Shown here: positions 43,361 through 55,273 of the stretch, one piece after another
Layout: each line of letters begins with the position of its first letter
How positions within the stretch are numbered: position 1 is the stretch's first letter
NCBI RefSeq assembly: GCF_905171765.1
Contig: NC_053392.1
Span: forward strand, 409,826,366-409,890,365
Length of the DNA: 64,000 nt
Source: Bufo bufo
Taxonomy: Eukaryota; Chordata; Amphibia; Anura; Bufonidae
Reading direction: 5' to 3'
Translations under genes and position numbers: made by a program
The notes under the pieces: model-generated
What the model was told of the DNA's origin: nothing
What the model saw: the letters and a program-made list of their open reading frames with translations, nothing else
Database searches by the model: none

Positions 43361-43542
43361 TAGTGTAGCGTGGCCGAGCTCTGTCCGGTCCGCGGTACAG
43401 GAGCTTTTGTTTCCTGTACCCGGCCGGACTGACAGGAAGTGCTCACTTAGTGTGCACTTCCTGTCAGTCCGGCCGGGTAGTGGGTACAAGAAACAAATGC
43501 TCCTGTACCGCGGACCGGACAGAGCTCGGCCACGCTACACTA
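43361..43542. repeat. 182-bp hairpin inside the hAT MITE
   Basis: TAGTGTAGCGTGGCCGAGCT and its complement AGCTCGGCCACGCTACACTA bound a near-perfect palindrome centred near 43,452 (CAGGAAGTGCTCACTTAGTG). Arms are about 85-90 bases with a few mismatches. Confidence 0.85.
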
Positions 43543-43547
43543 GAGGT

Positions 43548-44540
43548 GACAAGGGAGGAGGGAGGAGGGAGGAGGGGGGGGTGTAAAATGACATTGACAA
43601 GGGGGGGTGCAAAATGAGTGACAAGGGGGGGGGTAAAATGACAGTGACAAGGGGGGGGGGGTGTAAAATGAGAGTGACAAGGGGGGGGAGTGTAAAATGA
43701 GAGTGACAAGGGGGGGGTGTAAAATGACAGTGACAAGGGGGGGTGTAAAATGACAGTGACAAGGGGGGGTGCAAAATGAGAGTGACAAGGGGGGGGAGTG
43801 TAAAATGAGAGTGACAAGGGGGGGGTGCAAAATGATAGTGACAAGGGGGGGTGCAAAATGAGAGTGACAAGGGGGGGAGTGTAAAATGAGAGTGACAAGG
43901 GGGGGGGTGCAAAATGATAGTGACAAGGGGGGGTGCAAAATGAGAGTGACAAGGGGGGGGTAAAATGACAGTGACAAGGGTGGGGTGTAAAATGACAGTA
44001 ACAAGGGGGGGGTGTAAAATGAGAGTGACAAGGGGGGGTGCAAAATGAGAGTGACAAGGGGGGGGTGCAAAATGAGAGTGACAAGGGGGGGGGGTAAAAT
44101 GAGAGTGACAAGGGGGGGTAAAATGAGAATGACAAGGGAGGAGGGGGGGTGTAAAATGAGAGTGACAAGGGGGGTAGAACGAGAGTGACAAGGGAGGGGG
44201 GTAGAATGAGAGTGACAAGGGAGGGGGGTAGAATTAGAGTGACAGGGGGGGTAGAATGAGAGTGACAAGGAGGGGAGGGGAGAGTGACAAATAGGGGGGG
44301 GGAAGTGACAAGGGAGGGGGGGAGAAGAGAGTGACAAGGGAGGGAGGGGGGAGAAGAGAGTGACAAGGGAGGGAGGGGGGAGAAGAGAGTGACGAGGGAG
44401 GGAGGGGGGGAGAGTGACAAGGGAGGGGGGGGCAGAGTGACAAGGGAGGAGGGGGGAGAAGAGAGTGACAAGGGAAGGAGGGGGGAGAAGAGAGTGACAA
44501 GGGATGGAGGGGGGGGGGAGAAGAGAGTGACAAGGGAGTC
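43548..44540 (+). repeat. G-rich minisatellite, 22-32 bp units
   Basis: About 35-40 units of GTGACAAGGGGGGG followed by TGTAAAATGAGA or shorter variants; later units lose the TAAAATG part and become GAGAAGAGAGTGACAAGGGA. Every unit has a run of 4-9 guanines on the plus strand. Long proline/serine/histidine-rich frames on the minus strand here are translations of the repeat and not genes. Confidence 0.9.
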
Positions 44541-44668
44541 CCCAGAGCCAGACTGCAGCCAGAGACCAGATCATCTTATTGTCCTGGTGGTAAGTAGACA
44601 ATGCAATATGTTTATTATGTAATTGTTTAGTTATTAATACTACATTGGAAACTAATTTACCTCACATT

Positions 44669-44880
44669 TAGGGTCCATTCACACGTCCGTATGTGTTTTG
44701 CGGATCCACAAAACACGGACAGCGGCAATGTGCGTTCCACATTTTGCGGACCGCACATTGCCGGCACTAAGAGAATATGCCTATTCTTGTCCGCTATTGT
44801 GGACAAGAATAGGACATGTTCTATTTTTTTCAGGATCGGAATCGCGGATCCGGGTCCGCAATTCCGTTCCGCAAAAAGGG
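44669..44880. mobile_element. Small foldback MITE nested in the hAT MITE
   Basis: Begins GGTCCATTCACACGTCCGTA and contains TGTGTTTTGCGGATCC, GGACCGCA and AAGAATAGGACATGTTCTAT blocks, with a complementary end near GGATCCGGGTCCGCAATTCC. It shares CGTCCGTGTGCGTTTTGCGG-like sequence with the 191-bp satellite at 34,665-35,770. Confidence 0.55.
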
Positions 44881-45441
44881 ACAGCTACAAGAAGCTAGAT
44901 TAACCGTAAGGGAAACATAGCAGTTCTTTTAATTTAAAAGCTGAGAAAGGGGTGGAACATATGTGATGTCATGATATGGGCAGATCATCTGATAAGGGGG
45001 GGGGGGGGGGGGCGGCAATTTTTATCTTGCCTAGGGCGGCAAAAATCCTTGCACCGGCCCTGCATACAGCAACATATTTCCCTCGTGCTCCCAAAACAGG
45101 AGCAGAGGGGACAAATAAACATTAAAAGGAACATAAACCCTATACATGCGAATCTGACTGCATTTTTTCAGTTTAGATTTAAATAAATAAGACAGTAATC
45201 AAAGAATCGGGAAGGAAAGAAAAGTAGTGGGGAGGGAGGGGAGAATAGGGGGGAGAAGAAAGGCAGGACTACACTGGCAGGGGACCCAAGGTATTACCTA
45301 GAGATGATTTAAGGTACCAGGAGGTGTACTGAAAGGGTTTGACCAACTCCTTAATCTCTTCGGAATTAAACTGTGCAACAATAAAAGTGCGCCATTTGCT
45401 GAAGAATTTTGAAGCTGAACACTCCTTGTGTCTCGTTGCCT

Positions 45442-47564
45442 CTATCCTTTCAAAGCCCAAAGTATCTTCAACTCGGAGACCACAGCAGGAATATCTGGCA
45501 TGGTATCCATAAGCCATCGTTGAAGCAAAACCCTTTTGGCTATCAGTAATATAGAATGTAAGATTATCGGGATCTGAGTTGGACTGCCAGGCTGTCCCCC
45601 CTCAATACGTACATAATGAAAAATCTGAGCCTGGGGCTCCATAGGTAACTCTAACAACCAGTGTTTCTTGACATAATCGACCACGGTGGCCCAAAAGTGA
45701 GCTACCTTGGGACATGTCCATATACCATGCCAGAAATCCGTTGCCACTACTTTGCAATTTGGACAATGGGTAATGCGATCCGGGAATTGAGGCGAGGCCG
45801 GAAAATTAAAACCATAAATGGCATGATGTATCATTCTAAAATATGTTTCACGCCATGTTTCACTTATTACACACTGGCGGACCTTGCTCCAACCTTCCAG
45901 AATCTTTTCCCCGATCTCATCATCCATGGTGATGTGTTCCCACTTCTTAAAAAGGGTAGATACTTTGGCCTTCGTGAAGTTGCCAGAAAGAGCCCTATAG
46001 AATCTTGAGAGGGATACTGTTTGAGGGGAAAAACTGAGGACCTCATCAAAGGAGTTTGTTATCGCCTCCTTTGACAGGTCCCGTAACCTATGCGAACAGA
46101 AACCCAGAATCTGCATTATGAGCAGGAAATGGGAATCCGGCAGGGCAAACTTTTCCTTCAATTCCTTTGGGGTCAGCCATCGTCTCTCCCCTCGGTGCAT
46201 CAGATGTTCCGCCCTTGTCAACCCTCTAGACACCCATAACTCAGAGAGTCCTGAGCTAAACCCCGAAGGGAACTCAGGATGACCCCACAGCGGCATCCAT
46301 TTAGAGATTGCATGAGGCAAATCTACTGTTTTCCTAATCTCCTTCCAGGCTGCTATCGTATCTCTCAATAAAAGCAAGGTTTTAATATCCTTGGGTAGCG
46401 AGGCCAGGTTAGAATGTAGGCACGCCACTAAATTCCAAGGAGTAACTAGGTTTTGTTCCAGTTCTCTATTTGAGAAGTGATCGGTATTGTGTACCCAATC
46501 CGAAACATGTCGCATAAGGCAGGATAAATTGTATCCCCGTATGTTCGGGAATTTCACTCTTCCCTCCGATTTCCATAACATGAGCTTTGATAGAGAGATA
46601 CGAGGGCGCCTACCGGACCACAGAAACGTGGTAAACGCTTTATTCAAGGCAGTGACATCAGTGTGTTTCAATAAAATCGGGAGCGTTTGGAGGGGGTATA
46701 GCAACTTAGAGAAGCTCATCATTTTGATGAGCTGACATCTGCCAAGAAGAGACAAGGGAAGCGAATGCCATCTTTGTAATTCAGATATGATTTTCGCTAT
46801 GAGGGGAGGATAATTCAGTTGGTATAGTGACCCAGGGAGCTTACCAATTTTCACCCCTAGGTAAGTAATATGTCTCTTAACAGCTGTTAGGGAAAAACCC
46901 GAATCCACCCAGAACTGGGGGGGATTCGTGGCGTGCAACTCCAGGATCTCACTCTTGGATGAATTTATTTTATAACCCGAGAAGGACCCAAAAAGACGTA
47001 GGAACTCCATTAAGGGGCCTAGATGCCGCTTAGGCGTATCCATAAAGATCAAAAGATCGTCAGCATATAAAGCCAACTTGACCTCCTTCTTACCTATAGT
47101 GATTCCCGAGTACAGTTCAGAATCTTCTAAAAATCTAGCTAGAGGTTTGATGGCCAAGTCGAACAGGAGGGGGGAGAGCAGACACCTCTGCCTGGTTCCT
47201 CTGTGAAGGGGGATAACGGGGGATAAAAAAACTCCAGTATGAATGCGCGCCGCTGGGCTGGAATAGAGTCCCTTTAGGAAAGTACGAATATCCCCGCATA
47301 TCTTGAATCTGTCCAGCACCACCCCCAGCCAGTCCCATCTCAGTGATTCAAAAGTTTTTTCAGTGTCCAAAGCCAACAAAATAGGGGTCGTGGCTGGCTG
47401 GGGACGGTGCCGGACCCAATCCAAGGGTGCCAAGACCTTTCTGATGTTGGCTACCCCCGACCTCCCCTTTATGAACCCCACCTGTGAAGGGCCTATCAGG
47501 GTGGGCATTAGGAGGCTCAGTCTATCCGCAAGGATTTTGGTCAAGATCTTAAGGTCTTGGTTAA
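45442..47564 (-). pseudogene. LINE B ORF2, reverse transcriptase and C-terminal domain
   Basis: An open minus-strand frame of about 707 codons covers most of the RT and the C-terminal domain of an L1/Tx1 LINE, which would copy its own RNA at a nicked target. Visible motifs are IGPSQVGFIKGRSGVANIRK, LALDTEKTFESLRWDWL (first catalytic region), GTRQRCLLSPLLFDLAI and LALYADDLLIFMD with the YADD active site. A cysteine-containing segment (CPNCKVVATDFWH) near 45,780 is the C-terminal zinc-knuckle-like region. GTRQRC deviates from the usual GTRQGC. The N-terminal RT part lies beyond the Gypsy insertion at 53,063. Confidence 0.85.
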
Positions 47565-48204
47565 TGTAATGACCGGCGACACGCACAGGGAGGGAAAAGG
47601 GAAAGCCCTGCCCAAGGGAGAGGGAAAGGTGGTGACCCCTGACTCACCTTGCGGCTGGCACCTGACTGCCCTGACGTCCCTAGACGGGTTCCTCACCCGT
47701 GCGGCGATCACGTGCCTAAACCCTGGCTTTCCCTAAAATGAGCCCTAGATAGTGAACGGGCCGGTGGGATCGCTAGTCCGCACCACTGACACTAAGAGGG
47801 AAACACCAGGGAGAGGACAGACAATACAGACAAACACATACACCCAGGTGGGCGACCACAGTAGACCAACAAAGGTCCAACAGGGATCAGGAGGGTAGCG
47901 TTCTGGACCAACAACCAGAGAACGCAGCAACACAACTCCAGAGGGTCAGAATAGATGTCCAGGCAGGAAGCTCTATATCTGGCAACCAGAGAAGTGTGAG
48001 AGGGGAATATAAGGAGGTTGGGAGTGCTGGACAAGGAACAGCTGAGGAGAAAGAGCTACGGATCCCTGAGTGAGCCAAAAGGGTTTGCAAAGCAAACCCA
48101 GAAAGCTACCATAAGGAAACAGCCCTATCTTACATAGAGCGCGCCGCCAACCGCTGCGACTTTCTGACCCCGGGTCAGGCGTGGTTCTAGACACCCTCGT
48201 GACA
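47565..48204 (-). repeat. Gypsy 3' LTR
   Basis: 640 bp; on the minus strand TGTCACGAGGGTG ... CGGTCATTACA. It lies next to a polypurine tract on its interior side (48,205-48,217; minus strand AGAGAGGGGGGTAC). It lacks a 10-bp block (ATAACGGAGT) present in the 5' LTR near 53,023. Confidence 0.9.
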
Positions 48205-48548
48205 GTACCCCCCTCTCTACGAGGGGCCTCCGGACACTCAGGACCAGATCTCTCAGGATGAGAGGCATGAAAAACCCGAACTAGCCTGTCAGCGTTTACC
48301 TCAGACGCAGGAACCCACATTCTTTCGTCAGGACCGTAACCTCTCCAATGCACCAGATATTGAAGAGAGTGGCGGACCCGACGAGAATTAACAATTTTGG
48401 ATATCTGAAATTCTAGATTACCATCCACAACAACAGGAGGGGGTGGCAGCGGTGGCGGTTCTAGAGGTGGAACATATTTCTTGAGTAACGACTTATGAAA
48501 GACATTATGGATTTTAAAAGTCTGAGGTAACTCCAGGCGAAAAGCCAC
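47973..48548 (-). pseudogene. Gypsy integrase C-terminus with chromodomain
   Basis: The frame contains VDGNLEFQISKIVNSRRVRH followed by LQYLVHWRGYGPDERMWVPA, a chromodomain of the type at integrase C-termini in chromoviruses, where it steers insertion toward marked chromatin. The aromatic residues expected for methyl-lysine binding are partly visible (YLVHW). It is in a different phase from the integrase core because of the lesion near 48,550-48,580. Confidence 0.85.
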
Positions 48549-49530
48549 GGGGTTGACGATGGCTACAATTCCAAGAGGGAACCTTCAATTTAATATTCCT
48601 AGTAGACAACCACACATAGTCATTCACTCCTAGGTCCAGACCTGGCGACCGTCTCTTATCAGCCATGCATTTGTATTTACCTCCCATATTTTTCAAGTTA
48701 GCTTGCACCTTCTGCCATACCGATGAAAGAGATGACGAAAACCGTTCCTCTTCGGGAACCCCAGAAGACCCCCCCTCTTTGAAAGTACAGAATTGGGGAT
48801 GAAAACCATATGCACCAAGAAATGGTGACTTGCCAGTGGATTCCTGACGACGATTATTTTTGGCAAACTCAGCTAACGGTAAATATGATGACCACAACTC
48901 TTGGTTTTCAGACACAAAACATCTTAGATATGTCTCCAGGTTTTGGTTGGTACGCTCAGTCTGTCCATTCGACTGAGGATGGAAAGCTGAGGAAAAGGAC
49001 AAGTGTACCCCCAAACGGGAACAAAAAGCTTTCCAAAATTTAGAAATAAACTGGATACCTCGATCCGAAACAACATCGGAGGGGACCCCGTGAAGCTTCA
49101 CGATTTCACTGACGAATACCTGAGCAAGAGTCTTAGCATTAGGTAGTGCGGGTAACGCAATGAAGTGTACCATTTTGCTAAACCTGTCCACTACTACCAA
49201 AATAACTGTTTTACCCGCAGACAAAGGTAAGTCAGTGATAAAATCCATTGACAGATGTGTCCATGGTCTATTGGGAATAACGAGTGGTAATAGAGACCCT
49301 GCAGGACGTGTATGTGAAACTTTTGCGCGCGCACAGGTAGAACAAGAAGACACAAAATCCAATACATCCTGATGCAACCTTGGCCACCAAAAACGACGAG
49401 ACAATAGCTCCAAGGTTGCTTTACTACCCGGGTGCCCAGCAAGTGCGGAATTATGATGTTCCTTTAATAATTCGAAACGCAGGTTCAAAAGGTACAAACA
49501 ATTTCTCTGAGCGGCAAGAGACCGGGGCAT
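48514..49530 (-). pseudogene. Gypsy integrase zinc finger and core
   Basis: The N-terminal HHCC finger is seen as [11 protein letters not shown] with CSTCARAK. The catalytic core has SMDFITDLP, VVSDRGIQFISKFW and HPQSNGQTERTNQNLE, giving DD35E. Near its end the frame jumps from KVPSWN into sequence that should follow later, so the GPY/F region before the chromodomain appears deleted. A frameshift near 49,530 separates it from RNase H. Confidence 0.85.
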
Positions 49531-49692
49531 CCCCCTGGGCCTCTAACACCTTCCCCTCCAGAACAGAGTGTACCGCAGAAACAACCACTCCTCTTTGAAG
49601 AATGGGCACCGGATCACTCACATTACCCCCTCCAGGGAAACAACGAGATAGTGCATCAGCCTTGGTATTCTTTGCCCCAGGACGATAGGTAA

Positions 49693-50673
49693 TCACAAAG
49701 TTAAACATGGTAAAAAATAGCGACCACCTAGCTTGTCTAGGGGTGAGAGACGCTTAGCTGATTCGAGGTACAGAAGATTTTTGTGGTCCGTAATCACAGT
49801 GACGGGGTGGACTGCCCCCTCTAAAAAGTGATGCCATTCTTCAAACGCTAGTTTAATAGCTAATAGTTCCCTATTGCCAATATCATAGTTCTTTTCTGAT
49901 GCAGATAGTTTTTTAGAAAAGAAAGCACAAGGACGCCATTTGCCAGGAGACGGACCCTGAGACAGCACCGCCCCCACTCCCACCTCTGACGCATCGACTT
50001 CAACAATAAAAGGCTGAGAGACATCAGGTTGGACTAGTACAGGTGCTGAGGTAAACCTCTCTTTTAGAGAGGAAAAAGCAACTTTAGCGGCGTCAGACCA
50101 TTTAGAAAAATCAGTCCCCTTCTTAGTCATGTCAGTAAGGGGTTTTACAATAAGTGAATCATTTTTAACGAATTTCCTATAGAAATTCGCGAAGCCCAAG
50201 AACCGTTGCAGTGCTTTGAGGTTCTCAGGAAGATCCCAATCTAAAATTGCCTGGACCTTCCTAGGATCCATACGGAAACCTGAAGCAGATAAAAAATAAC
50301 CTAGGAATTGTATCTCTTGAACGGCGAAGACACATTTTTCAATTTTAGCATATAATTCATTCGTCTGTAGGACCTGCAGTACTTGTCTGACATGCACCTC
50401 ATGTGTTCTCAGATCAGACGAATAAATTAAAATATCATCTAGGTATATTACCACAAACCTGCCGATTAGATGACTAAAAATGTCATTAACGAAATGTTGA
50501 AAGACCGCAGGAGCATTGGTCAGACCGAAAGGCATAACTAGATTTTCATTATGCCCCTCAGGGGTGTTAAAAGCTGTCTTCCACTCATCCCCCTCCTTAA
50601 TACGAATCAGATTGTAGGCCCCCCTAAGATCAAGTTTGGAGAACCACCTAGCACCCGCAATCTGGTTAAACAT
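49693..50673 (-). pseudogene. Gypsy reverse transcriptase and RNase H
   Basis: Conserved RT motifs are WFSKLDLRGAYNLIRI, MPFGLTNAPAVFQHFVND and VVIYLDDILIYS with the YLDD active site. RNase H follows (FIVEVDASEVGVGAVLSQ, AFFSKKL, NRELLAI, ITDHKNL). The frame is preceded by an in-frame TAA near 50,697 and shifts near 49,740, after which [19 protein letters not shown] appears in another phase. Confidence 0.9.
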
Positions 50674-50694
50674 GTCAGGAATGAGAGGAAGAGG

Positions 50695-51477
50695 TTATGG
50701 GTCTCGGATGGTTATCCGATTTAATTCGCAAAAATCTAGGCAAGGACGCAGGCCCCCATCTTTCTTTTTAACAAAGAAAAACCCTGCAGCCACGGGTGAA
50801 GAAGAGGGTCTGATGTGTCCCTTAGCCAAGCTCTCGGAGATATAATCTTTCATGGCTTGTCTCTCTGGACCTGAAAGTTTATATAACCTGGTCTTGGGTA
50901 ATTTTGCGCCGGGAATAAGGTTAACCGGGCAATCATAAGGACGATGAGGTGGTAACTTCTGACAACCCTTTTCAGAAAAAACGTCCTCAAAATCCGAAAT
51001 AAATGTAGGTAGGGTAGTTATGGAGGCGACTAAGCAATTGCTATTTAAGCAATTTTCTCTGCACTGCTCACTCCCCTCCAATATCTCCCTGGCCTGCCAA
51101 TCCACCACTGGATTGTGCGCTACCAACCAGGGAAGACCCAGCACTACCGGAGTAAGAAGCCCCTCCATAACATAACATGAAAGCATCTCGTTATGGTGGT
51201 CCCCTACCCGAAGGTGTAAATTATGAACAATGTGGGTGAGGTTTCTCTGAGACAGAGGAGCAGAATCAATAGCGAATATGGGAATAGGTCTCTGTAGCGT
51301 ACAGAGAGACAAACCCATAGTGCGGGCAAAATGGGCATCTATCAAATTTACCCCTGCTCCACTGTCTAGAAAGAAAGAAATAGTCTCCGTCTTATTACCA
51401 AAAACAATAACCGCTGGTAACACAAATTGCGATGTACGTATGGAGGAAACATATACCCCCCGGCTGACATCCTCCAC
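50695..51477 (-). pseudogene. Gypsy protease and N-terminal RT
   Basis: The aspartic protease site is [15 protein letters not shown] begins with [20 protein letters not shown] and [17 protein letters not shown]; the usual CLDYRELN is altered to CLDFCELN. The frame ends in a TAA directly before the next RT piece in the same phase. It follows gag in a different phase, as in elements that use frameshifting. Confidence 0.85.
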
Positions 51478-51488
51478 ACAGCCTGGGG

Positions 51489-52349
51489 TTAGTAGTTTTC
51501 CGACGGTCTTTTGTTTCTGAGGAAAGAAGGACAGACATTAATGAAATGACCCCTCTCCCCACAAAAAAAACAAACCCCACGCCTATGGCGAGCCTCAGGA
51601 GGACGTACCTGACGAGTAGTTCCTCCTAGCTGCATAGGCTCGTCTAAGTCCGTACAGACTAACTGCTGCTTGGGAGGGGTTACCAATGGTTCCGTTTTTT
51701 TCAACCTGTCCCTAAGGCGTCTATCTATTTGGATAGAAAGGGACATAACCGCATCAAGGGAAAAGGGGGTCTCATATAATGCAAGCGCATCCTTAACCCT
51801 TTCGGATAACCCAGAGCAGAACTGACTCCTGAGAGCCGGGTTGTTCCATTGGGTATCCGTAGCACACCTACGGAAGTCAGAGCAATACTCCTCTACCGGC
51901 CGATCTCCTTGTAGGAGTCTCCGTAATCTTGATTCAGCCAGTGCGACTCGGTCAGGGTCGTCATATATGAGACCCAAGGCCCCGAAAAACTCATCCACTG
52001 ACCGAAGAGCCTGGGAATCAGTAGGTAAAGAGAACGCCCAGGACTGCGGGTCCCCCTGCAGCAGGGAAATAACAACCCCCACCCGCTGTTCTTCATTACC
52101 AGAGGAGTAAGGGCGCAGTTTAAAATATAATTTACAGGCCTCACGGAATGTCAAAAACATGTCCCTTCCCCCAGAAAATCTGTTAGGGAGAGGGACCTTG
52201 GGTTCCACAACAACCTGGTTACCAGTAGCAACCGCTGGGCTTGCGGTCAGTTGTAATTGCTGCTGTTGCTGGAGGACCAACGCCTTCAATCCTGCCACCT
52301 CCAAAGACAGGCCATGAAACTGTTTGGACAGAGCAGCAATTTGATCCAT
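51489..52349 (-). CDS. gag: Gypsy gag, intact frame
   Basis: A 286-codon frame begins [20 protein letters not shown], then a glutamine run and a retrotransposon-gag domain ([39 protein letters not shown]). It ends with one CCHC zinc knuckle, [14 protein letters not shown], near residue 265. The protein would form the cytoplasmic particle that packages element RNA. The start lies about 60 bases inside the 5' LTR boundary, and the frame is undamaged. Confidence 0.9.
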   Translation of the reverse strand: MDQIAALSKQFHGLSLEVAGLKALVLQQQQQLQLTASPAVATGNQVVVEPKVPLPNRFSGGRDMFLTFREACKLYFKLRPYSSGNEEQRVGVVISLLQGDPQSWAFSLPTDSQALRSVDEFFGALGLIYDDPDRVALAESRLRRLLQGDRPVEEYCSDFRRCATDTQWNNPALRSQFCSGLSERVKDALALYETPFSLDAVMSLSIQIDRRLRDRLKKTEPLVTPPKQQLVCTDLDEPMQLGGTTRQVRPPEARHRRGVCFFCGERGHFINVCPSFLRNKRPSENY

Positions 52350-52412
52350 ACTGGATTCTAAGTAGGTAAATATTTTTTTTTTTTACCTACACAAAATAAG
52401 TGCCAGATATAA

Positions 52413-53062
52413 TGTAATGACCGGCAACACGCACAGGGAGGGAAAAGGGAAAGCCCTGCCCAAGGGAGAGGGAAAGGTGGTGACCCCTGACTCACCTTGC
52501 GGCTGGCACCTGACTGCCCTGACGTCCCTAGACGGGTTCCTCACCCGTGCGGCGATCACGTGCCTAAACCCTGGCTTTCCCTAAAATGAGCCCTAGATAG
52601 TGAACGGGCCGGTGGGATCGCTAGTCCGCACCACTGACACTAAGAGGGAAACACCAGGGAGAGGACAGACAATACAGACAAACACATACACCCAGGTGGG
52701 CGACCACAGCAGACCAACAAAGGTCCAACAGGGATCCGGAGGGTAGCGTTCTGGACCAACAACCAGAGAACGCAGCAACACAGCTCCAGAGGGTCAGAAT
52801 AGATGTCCAGGCAGGAAGCTCTATATCTGGCAACCAGAGAAGTGTGAGAGGGGAATATAAGGAGGTTGGGAGTGCTGGACAAGGAACAGCTGAGGAGAAA
52901 GAGCTACGGATCCCTGAGTGAGCCAAAAGGGTTTGCAAAGCAAACCCAGAAAGCTACCATAAGGAAACAGCCCTATCTTACATAGAGCGCGCCGCCAACC
53001 GCTGCGACTTCCTGACCCCGGGTATAACGGAGTCAGGCGTGGTTCTAGACACCCTCGTGATA
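52413..53062 (-). repeat. Gypsy 5' LTR
   Basis: 650 bp; its outer end reads TATCACGAGG on the minus strand where the 3' LTR has TGTCACGAGG, so the canonical TG is mutated to TA. The direct flank GTTAA matches the other side. Confidence 0.9.
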
Positions 53063-53726
53063 GTTAATGAGCGAGATCGGGCGGTATGAACCTGGATCCT
53101 GCGGGTCTTTGCTGGGCTTTAGTATCATTTTAACGTAGGCTACCCGTGTGTAGGAGGTGGTTAAAGTATTCTACTAGTGTGGGGGCAAGATTATCTTGTA
53201 GCATTTTATAAAATTCCCCTGAGAACCCATCAGGGCCTGGCGCTTTCCCACTATGTAGGGATCGTATTATATGTAATACTTCCTCAACTGAGATTTCAGC
53301 ATTTAGAGTCCCCCGCTGTTCCTCCGTCAGGGACGGCAATTTGATGTCCGATAAAAAACGTTCGCCCTTCCCTGGTTCACCTGGAGTGTCTCTGTAGAGT
53401 CGCTCATAATACTTTCCTAGCAGGTCATTAATCAACTTAGGATTCGTTTGGACCACTCCATCCTCCCCTTTCAGAGCTGTGATAACCGTAGGAGCTCTCC
53501 TACCTTTGGCTAAGTTTGCCAGCATTTTAACCGATTTATTCCCAAATCTAAAAAGATCTGCCTGAAATTCCGATCGGTGTATGGCTTCCTGCCTATCCAC
53601 CCACAATTCAAAGGTGCTTCTAGCTGCCATCCAAGCCTCCTTGTGCTGAGTGGATGCCACCTGGAGAAACCTAGTGTATGCTTGTTGAAGAGCCGAGCTA
53701 GCCTCCTGATATTGTTTTGCGATCAC
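53063..53726 (-). pseudogene. LINE B ORF2, start of the RT region
   Basis: Minus-strand frame with EDGVVQTNPKLINDLLGKYY and then LHSGKAPGPDGFSGEFYKML, the conserved GKAPGPDG block at the start of LINE RTs. It is cut by the Gypsy element just before the segment that continues at 47,564. Confidence 0.8.
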
Positions 53727-53764
53727 CTTCCGTAGATTGCTGACGTAACTGAGAATTCGGCCCC

Positions 53765-54707
53765 TCAGGACCGCTTTAGCAGTCTCCCAATGGGTCGAAA
53801 CATCTGATGCACCTCGAGGATTGTCCCCCTGAAATTCCCACCACCAACCTTGAAGTATATCCTTAAAGTTGTCATCTTTGGCCAGGAATGAAGGAAAACG
53901 CCACAGAAAATCTGTTCCTCTAGGGTAAGTATTCTGCAGGCAAATGGAAATACGGTAGGTGAGTGATCAGATATAAGTAGGTCATGGATTTCAGCGAAAA
54001 CCACCTTAGAGGACATATGCAAGGGTATAAAGAGATAATCGATCCGAGACCAAACATTGTGTGCATGCGAAAAATGAGTGTACTCCCTATCATCAGGGTG
54101 CAGAGAGCGCCAGGTATCATAAAACCCTGTAGAGGCTAAAAGGGCGGTATAACCTTGTCGGAAAGCCTCTGTGCACCAACCATCCCCTCAACCCTCTTCC
54201 GATCTTCCAGAACAGATGCTACGGAGTTAAAATCACCACCCACAATTCTATTGTGGGTTCCATCTGCGTGCAGTCTGTTCTCAAGAAGAGCGTAAAAGGG
54301 CGCATTCGCGTCATTTGGAGCATAAACATTGTGAATGCTATAACAAGTCCCCTCAATTTCAACCAGTAGCCTATGCCATCTGCCCTCACTGTCATTCCTT
54401 TGAAATTCCTATGGAGCAGTGTGAGTACTCCTGCCTTGCGTTCCCTGGCCGAAGATCCGTACACAGCACCTACCCAAAAAAATTTCAATCGAAAGAAATC
54501 CTTGTCCTCCAAATGCGTCTCTTGTAGGAGAGCCACGTCAGGCTGAAGACGTTTCAGGTGGCGCAAAATTTTGGAACGCTTTTGTGGGGAGCGTAAACCC
54601 TTGACATTCCAGGAGATGATTCGCATTTCAACTCTGGTATTAACGGATCCCCGGACAGAAAAAGCTAAGGGGGGGAGAGGAAGGGAGGAGGAGAGGAAAA
54701 AGAACAA
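53765..54707 (-). pseudogene. LINE B ORF2, apurinic-type endonuclease
   Basis: The domain starts RIISWNVKGLRSPQKRSKIL and carries LLQETHLEDKDF with the catalytic glutamate. A frameshift after about residue 110 moves the GGDFNSV motif (near 54,235) to another phase. ISDHSPTVF (near 53,960) carries the SDH motif. The endonuclease would nick target DNA to prime reverse transcription. At least two frameshifts disable it. Confidence 0.8.
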
Positions 54708-55273
54708 AAAAACTATGCAAATACCACAAAGAACACTGCCTAAGGATATAGCAGCAGGTAAAACCCGCTAGGCAGAACTAGGCTAGATGGTGTCAGCCGT
54801 CTATAAACCTAAGTGTTGACTTCTCTTTTTTCCGCCATGGCAGAACTCCCGTATAACTGGCCTAAGCTATAACAATCAGTAAGGCTGAACATGCAAAAGC
54901 CCAAAAATTGAACATAAAACATTAAATCTCTGGTAAGATAAATCCCTGATCTGGGGCAACCGGATACCTCCCACGTAACTGCCCACCAGGATTGAGCCCC
55001 ACTAGGGATTAATTAATGCCTATCAACGTCCCCTTCTGGAGTGTCTTCCTAAACCATTCCGTGAACGGTCATTCCCTCGGCGAGTCGTTGGTTCCGGTGA
55101 CCTCCTCTGAGGAGATAGGGCGACGTCACGCAGCTCTGAGTCCAGAATTCCCTTCAAAGCTTCCTCAGCCTCAGAGGGGGATCTGAAAGTAACAGTCCCT
55201 ACATGTGCTCGATGAACCTTCAGAACCGCAGGAAAAAGTAGCTGGAAGTGCGGTGCAAATAGGGCTGAACGCC

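Larger units (their letters stand above)
43137..45062. mobile_element. Non-autonomous hAT element with CAGGGCCGG termini (1,926 bp)
   Basis: Termini CAGGGCCGGCGCCA and its near complement TGCACCGGCCCTG are flanked by the exact 8-bp duplication CATACAGC (43,129-43,136 and 45,063-45,070), the hAT signature. The interior has a 182-bp hairpin, a long G-rich minisatellite and a smaller foldback MITE (about 44,669-44,880). No transposase is present. It lies in the 3' UTR of LINE B. Confidence 0.9.
47565..53062 (-). mobile_element. Ty3/Gypsy chromovirus LTR retrotransposon (5.5 kb)
   Basis: Complete minus-strand element with two LTRs, flanked by the 5-bp duplication GTTAA (47,560-47,564 and 53,063-53,067). 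It carries gag, protease, RT, RNase H, integrase and a chromodomain. The LTRs differ by about six substitutions and one 10-bp indel over 640 bases, so insertion is fairly recent. Internal frames are nevertheless broken at several points. It interrupts LINE B ORF2. Confidence 0.92.

Noticed and set aside
43464..44601. Long minus-strand frames rich in serine, proline, histidine and leucine
   Set aside because: They are translations of the G-rich minisatellite; overlapping frames are all open because unit length varies around multiples of three.
45442..47586. A 714-codon frame as a host gene
   Set aside because: It contains RT motifs including YADD and is the ORF2 of LINE B; its first seven codons lie in the Gypsy LTR.
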